DNA of 64,000 nt from an uncultured Bacilli bacterium (GCA_934096815.1 CAKOMY010000002.1:62001-126000), one strand, 5' to 3'; counted from the first letter of the stretch, positions 8,569 to 18,189 are shown. Numbers and translations: made by a program. The notes: generated from the letters alone by a model not told the origin.

Positions 8569-9787
8569 AGAAAATAAATATTATCAACTAGGATTAACCA
8601 TATTTATGGTAATAGGAGCTTGTATATTACTTACATTTATAATATTTAATATAGATAAGATATGGAAATTTTTAGGAACAATAGTGGGATTGTTTAGTCC
8701 ATTTATTATTGGATTTGTATTTGCTTATTTATTAAATCCAATAGTTATATTTTTTAAGAAAAATGTTTTTGATAAATTTGTAAAAAAAGATAAAGTAGCT
8801 AATAATTTAAGTTTACTTACTACTTGTGTTATCTTTTTAACACTTGCAATTGTATTGTTTAATAGTATTATTCCGGCACTTTTAAAGAGTATTCAATCAC
8901 TAGTTGTTAATATGCCAACATATATTAAAGATATAAAAGATTATTTAATTGCTACAACTGACTCAAGTGGACTTGCTGATACAATAAACGCTAATTATAG
9001 TACTATTAATGAAAGTTTAAATAGTATGATGAATAATTTTCTTCCTAAATTAGAGGATATGATTACAATAGTATCTAATGGACTATTTGGTGCAGTTAAA
9101 GTAGTGTTTAAAATATTTATGGGATTTGTTATTTCTATTTATTATTTATCTGATAAGGACAACTTTGTTGCGGGAACTAAGAAGATCATTTATAGTATCT
9201 TTGGGGTAAAAGTGGCTAATCATATTATGGATAATGCTAGACACACTAACGATATATTTGGTAACTTTATTGTTGGTAAATTACTTGATGGTTTTACAAT
9301 TGGATTTATTACATGTATATTTCTAACTATTTTAGGTTTTAGTGATTATGCTTTATTAATTGGCGTTACAGTTGGTTTAACAAATATGATTCCTTATTTT
9401 GGCCCATATATTGGAACTATACCTAGTGCTTTATTAATCCTTATGGATGAAGTACATGGCGGAGGTAAAATGTGTATTATATTTATTATATTTATAATCG
9501 CATTACAACAAATTGATAGTTATGTTATTGAACCAAAATTATGTGGATCTAAAACGGGTCTAAAATCATTCTGGGTACTTGCATCTATTTTATTCTTTGG
9601 TGATGCTTTTGGAATTATTGGTTTATTACTAGGTGTACCAGTATTTGCATTAATTTATGGATATGTCCATAATTTAATTACAATTAGATTAGAAGAAAAG
9701 AATTTACCAAGTGAAACTAAAGATTATATTGACTTAGAAAGAATTAATAGTAAAACTCATGCAGTTGTTAAATTAAGTGATAAATAA
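8552..9787 (+). CDS. AI-2E family transporter (PerM/YtvI-type permease)
   Basis: 411 residues with the family layout: two N-terminal helices (about 12-60), a helix near 85, a soluble segment of about 70 residues, then four to five C-terminal helices. The C-terminal half carries the conserved GLTNMIPYFGPYIGTIPSA stretch typical of the family. Members export small molecules or ions, and the substrate is not predictable here. It starts inside the pgsA-like gene at ATG 8552 with GGAG at 8540-8543, which implies translational coupling, and ends at a terminator. Confidence 0.88.
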   Translation: MKEKIKENKYYQLGLTIFMVIGACILLTFIIFNIDKIWKFLGTIVGLFSPFIIGFVFAYLLNPIVIFFKKNVFDKFVKKDKVANNLSLLTTCVIFLTLAIVLFNSIIPALLKSIQSLVVNMPTYIKDIKDYLIATTDSSGLADTINANYSTINESLNSMMNNFLPKLEDMITIVSNGLFGAVKVVFKIFMGFVISIYYLSDKDNFVAGTKKIIYSIFGVKVANHIMDNARHTNDIFGNFIVGKLLDGFTIGFITCIFLTILGFSDYALLIGVTVGLTNMIPYFGPYIGTIPSALLILMDEVHGGGKMCIIFIIFIIALQQIDSYVIEPKLCGSKTGLKSFWVLASILFFGDAFGIIGLLLGVPVFALIYGYVHNLITIRLEEKNLPSETKDYIDLERINSKTHAVVKLSDK

Positions 9788-9791
9788 AATT

Positions 9792-9822
9792 AAGATGGGT
9801 TTAATGACAATCCGTCTTTTTT
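9792..9822 (+). terminator. intrinsic terminator
   Basis: AAGATGGGTT (9792-9801) pairs with AATCCGTCTT with two G-U pairs and a short loop, then a T run. It closes the fmt-pgsA-permease transcript. Confidence 0.82.
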
Positions 9823-9884
9823 GTTGTGATATGAATTATTATATGTTATTCTTTAGATAGAAAAGTAGGGATGAGATTAGTTTT

Positions 9885-10775
9885 ATGAAATATTTTAAAT
9901 TATATTGGTTACATATTTTATATTTTATACTATTTTTATCATTTATAGTTGTAAGTGTTAAAAGTGTAGTTATCACGCAAATTAATCAGTTAGAATATCT
10001 TAAAGAATCGTATAGTAAACATTGTATGGATATTACTGAAGAGAAAAGAAATGCTTGTGAAGAATGGAAAATTGAAATTGAAAATGGTGGTAATTCAGGA
10101 TTTTTGTTATATCAAGAAACAATTACTAATAAATATTTTCCAAAAGGTATTATGCAAGTTTTACTTATACTCATTCCATCATGCTATTTTATAACAAAAT
10201 ATTTTAGAGAAAGAATAATACTTTATGAAAACAATAGAAGAGGTTATGCTAATAATTTATTAAGAGTATTTAAAAATAGTTATATTTTAGCATTAATTCC
10301 TTCTATTATTTTACTTTTTGTTTTCTTATTTTATTATAAATATACTGGTGGATTTAACATAATGGATTATGAGGTTAATTCAATTGGTTGGAGTTATATT
10401 ACTAAGCCTTGGTTATTTATATTAGTTTATTTAATTAATTTGACTCTAACTAATTTAATATATATAAATATAAGTATATTAGTTTCTAGAAAATATCATA
10501 ATTATTTTATATCAGTTATATTGTCATTTTTAGTAACAGTTGGATTACAGTTATTTTTAGAAATAGTTATGGATGGAATAATTTGTGGTATTATATTGCA
10601 TAGTGAATTTGGAATTATTTTTAATATAATAAACGCTATACCTTTTAATGATTCATATGGATTAGTATGGCCTCTTGTGTTTAGTTTAAGTATGAATTTA
10701 ATAATTATATTTATTATTTATTTAGTTTATAAAAATAAAGAAAAATTAATAATAGATTGTGAAAAAAATAGTTAG
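9885..10775 (+). CDS. ABC-2-like membrane protein of an ABC exporter operon
   Basis: 296 residues. A first helix near residues 8-28 is followed by an outward loop of about 65 residues containing two cysteines (SKHCMDITEEKRNACEEW), then five more helices between about 85 and 285. This is the usual layout of an ABC-2 type permease subunit. It is the first gene of a four-gene unit with an ATPase and two more membrane proteins, spaced 8 bases from the ATPase gene. Comparable operons export or give immunity to peptides, but that role is inference. Confidence 0.65.
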   Translation: MKYFKLYWLHILYFILFLSFIVVSVKSVVITQINQLEYLKESYSKHCMDITEEKRNACEEWKIEIENGGNSGFLLYQETITNKYFPKGIMQVLLILIPSCYFITKYFRERIILYENNRRGYANNLLRVFKNSYILALIPSIILLFVFLFYYKYTGGFNIMDYEVNSIGWSYITKPWLFILVYLINLTLTNLIYINISILVSRKYHNYFISVILSFLVTVGLQLFLEIVMDGIICGIILHSEFGIIFNIINAIPFNDSYGLVWPLVFSLSMNLIIIFIIYLVYKNKEKLIIDCEKNS

Positions 10776-10783
10776 GAGTTTAT

Positions 10784-11422
10784 ATGATTATAGAATGTAA
10801 AAATATTATTAAGAAATTTGATAATAGCTTAATTATAAAAGGAATTAATTATAAATTTGAAGAAGGAAAAATTTATGGATTATATGGATTAAATGGAAGT
10901 GGAAAGAGTGTTTTTCTTAAATTAATATGTGGATTTTATATTCCTACTTTAGGAGAAATTTTATATAATGGAATAAATTTAAATAATAAAAAAGAATTTT
11001 GTAATGAGATTAGAGCATTAATAGAGAAGCCATCATTTTTTTCAGATTTAAGTGGATATGAAAATTTAAAACTTCTTGCTAATATACAGAAAAAAATTAG
11101 TGATAAAGAAATACTAGAAGCTTTAGAAATTGTTAATTTAACAAGTGAAAAAGATAAAAAATATTGTAAATATTCTCTAGGAATGAAACAAAAGTTAGGA
11201 ATTGCACAAGCAATTATGGAAAAAACTAAATTTATAGTTTTAGATGAACCATTTAATGGTATTGAAAGAGAAACAGTTACAAGGATAAAAGATTATTTAA
11301 AATCATTAAAAGATAAAGGTGTAACAATTATTATAAGTTCTCATATTAAAGAAGATTTAAATGAATTAGTAGATGAAATGATTTATTTTGAAGATGGAGA
11401 AATTTTAAGTGAAGCAAATTAA
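10784..11422 (+). CDS. ABC transporter ATP-binding protein
   Basis: A 212-residue ATPase. Walker A is GLNGSGKS at residues 35-42, the signature is YSLGMKQ near 130-136, Walker B with the catalytic glutamate is FIVLDEPF near 150-157, and the H-loop is ISSHIKEDL. It is short, like the ATPases of bacitracin-, lantibiotic-immunity- and ABC-2-type exporters. The next gene starts inside its 3' end (GTG 11409), so translation is coupled. Cytoplasmic, working with the permeases on both sides. Confidence 0.93.
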   Translation: MIIECKNIIKKFDNSLIIKGINYKFEEGKIYGLYGLNGSGKSVFLKLICGFYIPTLGEILYNGINLNNKKEFCNEIRALIEKPSFFSDLSGYENLKLLANIQKKISDKEILEALEIVNLTSEKDKKYCKYSLGMKQKLGIAQAIMEKTKFIVLDEPFNGIERETVTRIKDYLKSLKDKGVTIIISSHIKEDLNELVDEMIYFEDGEILSEAN

Positions 11423-12137
11423 GGAACATTTTAATAATAAAAATAATTTCATTGTGTTTTTAATAATATTTATTGGGATAATGTGTCCTTTATTTTCGGG
11501 AAAATTAGAATTTAATTTTTGGACAAATATGAATGATGTTTTAACATCACCAGTGGCAATAATATGTTTATTTATAGCATCAATTATTAATACTTATAAA
11601 TATATTAGAAGTTACGCTAGTAATTGTATGATTATAAATAGATTTAGATCATTTAAGGAATATATTGCTTATTATTTTAAAGATGTTATCTATATGTCAA
11701 CATATTTGTTTTTAATATATCTTTTATTAGGAATTGGTGGATCAATATTATTTTCACTTAATAATTTTACTTTAGTTAATTATTATTTTTATAATGTTTC
11801 TTATGCAATTTTTTTACCAATATTAATAATTAGAGAATTTATACTATTTATAGTTTTAAATATTATTATATATTATGTTTTACTTTTAAATAAAAAATAT
11901 TTAGTAACATTTTTAATTGTTTTTATTATTAGTTTATTTTGTTTTGTCAGTGATTATAAAGTAACTATAAATAATTTTTATAATATGTATTTACTTTATC
12001 CTTATTATTTTATGAATATTAAGTATCAATCGCTCAGTTTAGAAATTATTTGTTCAATTATTGAAATTATTATTTTATATGGAACAAGCAAAATATTATA
12101 TAAAATATTATGTAGTAAAAAGAGAGATTTATTATGA
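11409..12137 (+). CDS. ABC exporter membrane subunit (hypothetical)
   Basis: 242 residues with about six hydrophobic helices and a short basic N-terminus (MKQIKEHFNNKNN). The GTG start overlaps the ATPase gene by 14 bases, and the TGA overlaps the next ATG by four. This layout and position mark it as a permease subunit. There is no sequence signature strong enough to name a family. Confidence 0.62.
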   Translation: MKQIKEHFNNKNNFIVFLIIFIGIMCPLFSGKLEFNFWTNMNDVLTSPVAIICLFIASIINTYKYIRSYASNCMIINRFRSFKEYIAYYFKDVIYMSTYLFLIYLLLGIGGSILFSLNNFTLVNYYFYNVSYAIFLPILIIREFILFIVLNIIIYYVLLLNKKYLVTFLIVFIISLFCFVSDYKVTINNFYNMYLLYPYYFMNIKYQSLSLEIICSIIEIIILYGTSKILYKILCSKKRDLL

Positions 12138-12751
12138 TAGAATTAAGTGTTATAAAAGAAACTTTTAAGAAAAATTATATTTATATTTTAGTGTTCTTTT
12201 TATTTTTAATTTTAAATATTATTTTGTTAGAATTAAGTCCTACCAGATATTCTTATGATGAAGTTATTAAATTAATTGGTATTCCTAATAAAGTTGTGGA
12301 AATATTAATTATTTATAAGATTATATTAATATTGTTTTTAATTTATTATTTTTATACTTATGAACTAAGAAATATATATGATTTTATACTTCCTAGAATT
12401 AGTCTTACGAAATTTTATATAAGTAAATTATTTTTTTTATTAATAATAGTAATTACTATAAACTTAATTCATTTTTTAATTATTTATATATGGTTTAAAG
12501 GCAAGTTTATGATTAGTTTTGAATTATTTTTACCTTGTGTTGAATATTTTGTTTTATTAATGTTTTTAGAATTAATATTTATAGATATGTTTAATAGTAA
12601 GTTTGTAACAATTACATTATCTTGTATAAGTAGTTACTTATTTTATATTAATTTTCAATTTAAAATATGGTTTATTATTATTGGTGTAATTCTTTCATAT
12701 AGTTTGTTTAGATTTAATATTAAAAGAAAATATTATAAGAAAGATGAATAG
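12134..12751 (+). CDS. ABC exporter membrane subunit (hypothetical)
   Basis: 205 residues with about six hydrophobic segments and a basic C-terminal end (RFNIKRKYYKKDE). It starts at ATG 12134 in a four-base ATGA overlap with the previous gene and ends the operon, its stop lying in the terminator stem. It is probably a second diverged permease partner of the ATPase. Confidence 0.6.
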   Translation: MIELSVIKETFKKNYIYILVFFLFLILNIILLELSPTRYSYDEVIKLIGIPNKVVEILIIYKIILILFLIYYFYTYELRNIYDFILPRISLTKFYISKLFFLLIIVITINLIHFLIIYIWFKGKFMISFELFLPCVEYFVLLMFLELIFIDMFNSKFVTITLSCISSYLFYINFQFKIWFIIIGVILSYSLFRFNIKRKYYKKDE

Positions 12752-12777
12752 ATAGTTAAAAAATAACTGTCTTTTTT
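12750..12777 (+). terminator. intrinsic terminator of the ABC operon
   Basis: AGATAGTTA (12750-12758) pairs with TAACTGTCT (12764-12772), with a 5-base A-rich loop and a T run after it. The stem begins within the stop codon of the last gene. Confidence 0.8.
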
Positions 12778-13049
12778 AATTGTAATAATTGAAATTTAGA
12801 ATTAAATAATTTTAAGTCTTTTTAGGTGTACTTAAACTTTAAAAATAAAAACAAGTACGGTGAAGTGTACTTATTTTGCAAATGAAATGTAGTATACTTT
12901 AGTTGTGGTGAATGACTATTTTTTATTAAGAGAAAGTTATTTATCAAAAATTTAGAGATTTTTATGATTCAAATTTATGATTCAATTTTTATTTTGTTGT
13001 TCAAAAGTTTAATCTATGTTAAGATATGTTTTAATTGATTGGGGGATTT
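12778..13049 (+). promoter_or_regulatory. intergenic region with a small hairpin and possible promoter
   Basis: AAGTAC (12853-12858) and GTACTT (from 12867) form a six-base hairpin. TTATGATTCAA occurs twice between 12962 and 12985. TTGTTC (12997-13002), 17 bases, then TAAGAT (13020-13025) could be a promoter for the next gene, but both boxes are weak. No gene is visible on either strand. Confidence 0.3.
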
Positions 13050-15122
13050 ATGAATTTTTTATTAAGATTATTTAAAAAAGAAAAACATAATATAGGTGTT
13101 ATTAGATTTGGCGATAATTTAGTTATTCCAGGAAGAGATTATTTTAAAGATGAAAAAGATATTATATTATTAGAAAATTATAAAAAACATTATTTAGAAA
13201 TGTTAAAAAACAAAACAGTAGTAACAACACCATATTTTAATTCTAAAAGTTTAAAAGAACAAATGAATATGTATATAGATTTATTACTTGGTTTGGTAAT
13301 GGATAACAATAATTTTTGTGAATATGCACCTGAAGAATTATTAGTTCAAATAGCAAAATTAAAAATGTATTATGATGAAATGATTGTATTAAAAAATGAA
13401 ATTATTTTAAGATTAATTGCTCTTAAAGAAATAAAGAAAGAAAAAAGAATTCCAAGACATAATAAGATGGCTTTAGAAGAAGAAATAAATTCTTTAAGTG
13501 TTATTTTAGAAATGTTTATATATAGAGAAGCAGGTATAAATATTGAAATAAAAAACTATTTTGATGTATTGGCAACAAGAGATTTAAGTGAAGTAGATGA
13601 GTCTTTATTAAATGAAAGATTAACAAGATTATTATTTTTAACTAAGGGAATAGTTGATAAAAATAAATTATATGATGATATAAAATTAAATGTAGCATTA
13701 TTAGAAAAGGAATGTGAAATGTATGCATATACTCATAAAGATGAAGCATTAAGGTTAAAAGAATCATATGATCTTAATGATGAAAGTAAAATATTATTAT
13801 TTTATGAGTATGGTAAAGATATATTCAATCATGATTTTGTTAAAGAATTTTATTTATATAAATTTAATTTATTAGTTACAGATATTAATAATAGTTGTAA
13901 TGAATCACCTATAAATGTTAAGGATTATGGGTTTCCATTTTATGAGGAAATCATTGCAGATAAAATAAATAATTTAGATACTAGTTATTATTTTAATGAT
14001 TTAATAGATAAAAATGTTGATATAAGTGAACAATTAAATGGTGCGAGAGAATATCTAAAAAATAAAGAAGGAATATTTAATTATGAGGAAATTCTTAAGA
14101 ATAAATATAAATTGGCATTTCTTGTTTCTTTGGAGTATGAAAATGGAATAAATGATTATTTTAATAAAAATATTATTGATGTAACAATTAATCATGAATG
14201 GAACAAATATATTAATGAATTTTCCGGTAAGTTTGAAGATAAAGTTCCTCTTTCCACATTATGTGAATTATTTGTTACTGATAAAAATAAACACGCATTA
14301 TATTCTATATATGAAGCGAATAGACTTGAAAATAACTTATTAATTCCATATGGTGTCAAAAGAATAAAACTTAGTTTATTACCATATGAATATATAGAAA
14401 GAATTAAAAAAGGTGTTAATTCTAGAAAAAAATATGCATTTCCAAATAGTTTAAAATCAATAAAAGGTGTAATGAATTATTTTGGTTATGATTTTTCTAA
14501 CTTATATTTTCCTGATGGTTTAGAAGAATTAAAGCTTGGCTATAACGCTACAATTCCAAGTAGTGTAGAAATATTAAATAGAAGTACAGATAAACATATT
14601 GGTTACATAAAATTTAGAGATTTTAAAAATTCTAAAATTATAAATGATAAGGAAAATTTTATAAAATTTTTAGAAGATTTTTCTGAAGAAATTGATACCA
14701 ATAAAACTGATTATCATACTCCAAGTAAATATAGTTTAGAAGTGCAACGAAAGTATCGTACGGGAAGGTTTACAACTCAAGATTATAATGCTTTATTTGA
14801 TAAGCCTTATACTATTTATGTTTTTAAACAAAAAATGTTATTTACGTCTCTTTATTTTTTAGATGATAACCTTGATAATCCGATAGTTATTAATGGAAAA
14901 GATATTGAATTAGAGTTTGGTAAAAAAAGATTTTCGTTAGAAGCTGAATATAATCGTTATTCAAGAGACTATGATTCTAATAAAAAAGAGTTATATGGAT
15001 GTGCTGATTTTGATAAAATCTATGAAAAGATTAGAAGAATTATAATTGAACAAAGTGGGTATGATATTGCTAGTAGAGAAAATGTTGATAATAAAAAATT
15101 AATTTATGATAAAAGGAATTAA
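13050..15122 (+). CDS. large hypothetical cytoplasmic protein
   Basis: 690 residues with no signal peptide and no transmembrane helix apart from a short amphipathic start (MNFLLRLFKKEK). It is mainly charged and helical. Residues about 440-540 contain a stretch with spaced P/L patterns (LKSIKGVMNYF, then FPDGLEELKLGY, then IPSSVEIL) that faintly recalls BspA-type leucine-rich repeats. ATG 13050 is preferred to TTG 13035, because GGGGGA lies just ahead of it. A single-gene unit bounded by terminators. I do not recognise the family. Confidence 0.65.
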   Translation: MNFLLRLFKKEKHNIGVIRFGDNLVIPGRDYFKDEKDIILLENYKKHYLEMLKNKTVVTTPYFNSKSLKEQMNMYIDLLLGLVMDNNNFCEYAPEELLVQIAKLKMYYDEMIVLKNEIILRLIALKEIKKEKRIPRHNKMALEEEINSLSVILEMFIYREAGINIEIKNYFDVLATRDLSEVDESLLNERLTRLLFLTKGIVDKNKLYDDIKLNVALLEKECEMYAYTHKDEALRLKESYDLNDESKILLFYEYGKDIFNHDFVKEFYLYKFNLLVTDINNSCNESPINVKDYGFPFYEEIIADKINNLDTSYYFNDLIDKNVDISEQLNGAREYLKNKEGIFNYEEILKNKYKLAFLVSLEYENGINDYFNKNIIDVTINHEWNKYINEFSGKFEDKVPLSTLCELFVTDKNKHALYSIYEANRLENNLLIPYGVKRIKLSLLPYEYIERIKKGVNSRKKYAFPNSLKSIKGVMNYFGYDFSNLYFPDGLEELKLGYNATIPSSVEILNRSTDKHIGYIKFRDFKNSKIINDKENFIKFLEDFSEEIDTNKTDYHTPSKYSLEVQRKYRTGRFTTQDYNALFDKPYTIYVFKQKMLFTSLYFLDDNLDNPIVINGKDIELEFGKKRFSLEAEYNRYSRDYDSNKKELYGCADFDKIYEKIRRIIIEQSGYDIASRENVDNKKLIYDKRN

Positions 15123-15150
15123 GGAGGATGTTTAATAATATCCTTTTTTT
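15123..15150 (+). terminator. intrinsic terminator
   Basis: AGGAT (15125-15129) pairs with ATCCT (15140-15144) and a run of T follows. It isolates the large hypothetical gene from the ribosomal operon. Confidence 0.65.
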
Positions 15151-15222
15151 AGTTTGAACTTTGATTTAATTTTTACAATTTTAAAGTTTTTCAATTTTTG
15201 TAAAAAAATAGCGAGAAATGGC

Positions 15223-15251
15223 TTGAAATAATAGTGATTATGGGGTATAAT
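15223..15251 (+). promoter_or_regulatory. promoter of the S10-spc-alpha operon
   Basis: TTGAAA (15223-15228), a 17-base spacer, and a perfect TATAAT (15246-15251). Transcription should start near 15258. This is the only strong promoter-like match before rpsJ. Confidence 0.85.
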
Positions 15252-15257
15252 AACTTC

Positions 15258-15384
15258 TAGTTTGACTGGTTTAGATGTGCGAGGTTGCTGATACGCTAGG
15301 AGATGTTGTAAGATATTTTCTTAAAATATCAGGGTATTCGTTACGGAATCATGTTTATACAAGATATAGACGAAGGGAGGACAT
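15258..15384 (+). ncRNA. S10-operon leader RNA (probable L4-responsive leader)
   Basis: About 127 nucleotides between the promoter and rpsJ. It contains GCGAGGTTGCTGATACGC, a hairpin GATATTTT/AAAATATC, then GTTACGGAATC and TAGACGAAGGGAGG ahead of the start codon. From memory these blocks match the leader that precedes rpsJ in many Firmicutes, where ribosomal protein L4 represses the operon. The structural match is inferred and has not been run against a covariance model. Confidence 0.65.
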
Positions 15385-15387
15385 AAA

Positions 15388-15693
15388 ATGTCAAAGGTAA
15401 GAATCAAACTAAAAGCTTATGATCATAGACTTCTTGATACTGCTTGCGCTAAGATTGTAGAAACTGTTAAAAGAACAGGAGGAGTTATCTCTGGACCTGT
15501 ACCTCTTCCAACAGAAATTCAAAAGATTACTGTTTTAAGAGCTGTACATAAATACAAAGATGCTCGTGAACAATTTGAAATGCGTACTCACAAGAGACTT
15601 ATTGATATTAAGGATCCTAGTAAGGAAACAATGGATGCTTTAACTCACTTAGATATTCCAAGTGGTGTTGATGTTGAAATTAAAACAAAATAA
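15388..15693 (+). CDS. rpsJ: 30S ribosomal protein S10 (uS10)
   Basis: 101 residues, normal length, with the conserved core RIKLKAYDHRLLD and GGVISGPVPLPTEI. S10 sits in the 30S head and also serves as NusE in antitermination. First gene of the superoperon, with GGGAGG at 15375-15380 set seven bases before the ATG. Confidence 0.98.
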   Translation: MSKVRIKLKAYDHRLLDTACAKIVETVKRTGGVISGPVPLPTEIQKITVLRAVHKYKDAREQFEMRTHKRLIDIKDPSKETMDALTHLDIPSGVDVEIKTK

Positions 15694-15712
15694 TTAGATG
15701 GAGGAAAGAAAG

Positions 15713-16438
15713 ATGAAAGGAATCTTAGGACGTAAAGTCGGTATGACCGAAGTATTTACGAAAGATGGAAAAATTATTCCTGTTACTGTAATTAGTACTG
15801 AACCTAATAAAGTAATGCAAGTTAAAACAACTGCTACTGATGGTTATGAAGCTATTCAATTAGGTATTTCTGATAAAAAAGAAAAAAATGCTACTAAAGC
15901 AGAAATAGGACATGCTAAAAAGGCTGGTTCTGCACCTAAGCGCTTCTTAAAAGAGATTAGAGTATCTAATGCTAGTGAATATCAAGTTGGAAGCGAAATT
16001 AAAGCAGACATATTTGAAGTAGGACAAAAAGTTGATGTTACTGGAACAAGTAAGGGACATGGTTTTACTGGTGTTATTGTTAGAAACAATCAATCAGAAG
16101 GACCTAAAACTCACGGTTCAAGATATCACAGAAGACCTGGTTCAATGGGTACAATGAGACCAATGAGAGTTTTAAAGGGTAAAGTATTATCAGGACATAT
16201 GGGTGTTGATACAGTTACTGTTCAAAACTTAAGCATTGTAGATGTTAATTTAGAAGACAATTATATTTTAGTAAGTGGTAATGTACCAGGTGCTAAAAAA
16301 TCATTAGTTGTAATTAAAGAAGCTGTTAAAGGCGGAAAGAAAGGTACTTTTGATTTAGTTTCTTATGAAACTGAAGAGAATGTTGCTGTTGAAGCTCCAA
16401 CTGCAGAAGAAACTGTTACAACTGAGGAAGTAAAGTAG
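15713..16438 (+). CDS. rplC: 50S ribosomal protein L3 (uL3)
   Basis: 241 residues beginning MKGILGRKVGMTEVF, with the conserved GHGFTGV and HGSRYHRRPGSMG segments of the loop that reaches the peptidyl-transferase centre. ATG 15713 is used, because the GGAGG at 15700-15704 lies between it and an upstream in-frame ATG at 15698. The last about 25 residues form an acidic Val/Thr/Glu tail ending TTEEVK that standard L3 lacks; a similar stretch opens S5 in this operon. Confidence 0.97.
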   Translation: MKGILGRKVGMTEVFTKDGKIIPVTVISTEPNKVMQVKTTATDGYEAIQLGISDKKEKNATKAEIGHAKKAGSAPKRFLKEIRVSNASEYQVGSEIKADIFEVGQKVDVTGTSKGHGFTGVIVRNNQSEGPKTHGSRYHRRPGSMGTMRPMRVLKGKVLSGHMGVDTVTVQNLSIVDVNLEDNYILVSGNVPGAKKSLVVIKEAVKGGKKGTFDLVSYETEENVAVEAPTAEETVTTEEVK

Positions 16439-16447
16439 GTGTTATAG

Positions 16448-17071
16448 ATGGCAAAAGTAGATATTATTAACCTTAATGGTGAAAAAGTAAAAGATATTAA
16501 ATTAAACGATGCTATATATAATATAGAAAGTAATGAAGTTGTTGTTAAAAAGGCTTTAGACTTACAACTTGCTTCATTAAGACAAGGAACACATAAAACT
16601 AAAACTAGAGCAGAAGTTTCTGGTGGCGGTAGAAAACCATACAAACAAAAAGGAACTGGTAATGCTCGTCAAGGTTCTACACGTGCTCCACATTATAGAC
16701 ATGGTGGTGTAGCATTTGGAGTTACTCCAAGAGATTACACTTTCAAAATGAATAAGAAAGAAAGAGTTTTAGCTTTAAGAAGTGTATTATCAATGAAAGC
16801 TAAAGAAAATAATATTAAAGTTATTGATTCTTTAACTGTTGAATCTCTTAAAACTAAAGACTTAAAAAATATGCTTTCTAATTTAGGATTAAATGGTAAA
16901 ACATTATTTATTACTTCAAATGATGCTGAAAACTTATATTTAGCATCAAGAAACTTAAATAATGTTGGTGTGTTATTAACAAGTGAACTTAATGTTTATG
17001 ATATGTTACATGCTGATACTATTGTTTTAGATGTAGAAGCAGTAAAACAAATAGAGGAGGTGCTTAAATAA
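16448..17071 (+). CDS. rplD: 50S ribosomal protein L4 (uL4)
   Basis: 207 residues with the conserved loop GGGRKPYKQKGTGNARQG, which extends into the exit tunnel. L4 is the expected autoregulator of this operon through the upstream leader. Its stop shares a base with the L23 start codon. Confidence 0.98.
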   Translation: MAKVDIINLNGEKVKDIKLNDAIYNIESNEVVVKKALDLQLASLRQGTHKTKTRAEVSGGGRKPYKQKGTGNARQGSTRAPHYRHGGVAFGVTPRDYTFKMNKKERVLALRSVLSMKAKENNIKVIDSLTVESLKTKDLKNMLSNLGLNGKTLFITSNDAENLYLASRNLNNVGVLLTSELNVYDMLHADTIVLDVEAVKQIEEVLK

Positions 17072-17340
17072 TGAAATCTGATATTATTTATTCACCAGTT
17101 ATTACTGAAAAAACAACTGCCTTAAAGGCACAAAATGTTTATGTATTTAAAGTTGCAAAAGATGCTAATAAATTACAAATTAAAGATGCTATTGAAAGCA
17201 CATTTAAAGTTAAAGTTGTTAGTGTTAATACATTAAATACTAAACCTAAGAAAAAAAGAGTTGGAAAATACTCTGGATTTAGAAAAACTTATAAGAAAGC
17301 TATCGTAAAACTTGCTGACGGTAGTTCTATAGAAATGTAG
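17071..17340 (+). CDS. rplW: 50S ribosomal protein L23 (uL23)
   Basis: 89 residues, opening with SDIIYSPVITEKTT and containing NTLNTKPKKKRVGKYSGF. L23 lies at the tunnel exit and docks SRP and trigger factor. The ATG overlaps the L4 stop by one base, with GAGGAGG (17054-17060) inside the L4 gene. Confidence 0.98.
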   Translation: MKSDIIYSPVITEKTTALKAQNVYVFKVAKDANKLQIKDAIESTFKVKVVSVNTLNTKPKKKRVGKYSGFRKTYKKAIVKLADGSSIEM

Positions 17341-17348
17341 GTGTTTTT

Positions 17349-18179
17349 ATGGGAATTAGAAAATATAAACCAACAACTAATGGTTTAAGAGGTATGAGTA
17401 CATTAACAAATACTGAGATTACTGCTACTGCTCCTGAAAAGAGTTTACTTGTTAGTAAATCTAAAACTGGTGGTAGAAATAATCAAGGTAAAACTACTGT
17501 TAGAGATATCGGTGGTGGAGCTAAGAGAAAATATCGTATAATTGATTTTAAAAGAGATAAATTTGATATTCCTGCTAGAGTTACTACAATTGAATATGAT
17601 CCAAACAGAACAGCAAATATTGCTTTATTAACTTATAAAGATGGTGAAAAGAGATATATTATTGCTCCTAAAGGATTAGAAGTTGGTAGTATCGTTATAT
17701 CAAGTAAAACAGCTGATATTAAAGTTGGTAATACATTACCACTTGAAGCAATTCCTGTTGGTACAGTAATTCACAATGTTGAATTAAAACCTGGTAAAGG
17801 TGCTGAACTTGCAAGAAGTGCTGGTTCATCTGCTCAAATTCTTGGTAGAGAAGGAAAATATGTTTTAATTAGATTACAATCTGGTGAAACTAGAAAAGTT
17901 TTAGGTAGTTGTCTTGCAACTGTTGGTGTAGTTGGTAATGAAGATTACGAATTAGTTAACATTGGTAAGGCTGGTAGAACACGTCATATGGGAATTAGAC
18001 CTCATAACCGTGGATCTGTTATGAACCCTAACGACCATCCACATGGTGGTGGTGAAGGTAGAACACCTATCGGTAGAAAAGGGCCTGTTACTCCTTGGGG
18101 TAAACCTGCTCTTGGATATAAAACTCGTAAAAATAAGAAAGCTTCTAGCAAGTTAATTGTTAGTAGAAAGACTAAATAG
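17349..18179 (+). CDS. rplB: 50S ribosomal protein L2 (uL2)
   Basis: 276 residues, full length, with GGRNNQGKTTVRDIGGG near the N-terminus and the conserved MNPNDHPHGGGEGRTPIG containing the histidine implicated in peptidyl-transferase architecture. The ribosome binding site is modest, so coupling to L23 is likely. Confidence 0.99.
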   Translation: MGIRKYKPTTNGLRGMSTLTNTEITATAPEKSLLVSKSKTGGRNNQGKTTVRDIGGGAKRKYRIIDFKRDKFDIPARVTTIEYDPNRTANIALLTYKDGEKRYIIAPKGLEVGSIVISSKTADIKVGNTLPLEAIPVGTVIHNVELKPGKGAELARSAGSSAQILGREGKYVLIRLQSGETRKVLGSCLATVGVVGNEDYELVNIGKAGRTRHMGIRPHNRGSVMNPNDHPHGGGEGRTPIGRKGPVTPWGKPALGYKTRKNKKASSKLIVSRKTK

Positions 18180-18189
18180 GAGGATATAG

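Noticed and set aside
15698..15712. Upstream ATG 15698 as the L3 start
   Set aside because: It would place the GGAGG inside the coding sequence; the family N-terminus begins at ATG 15713.
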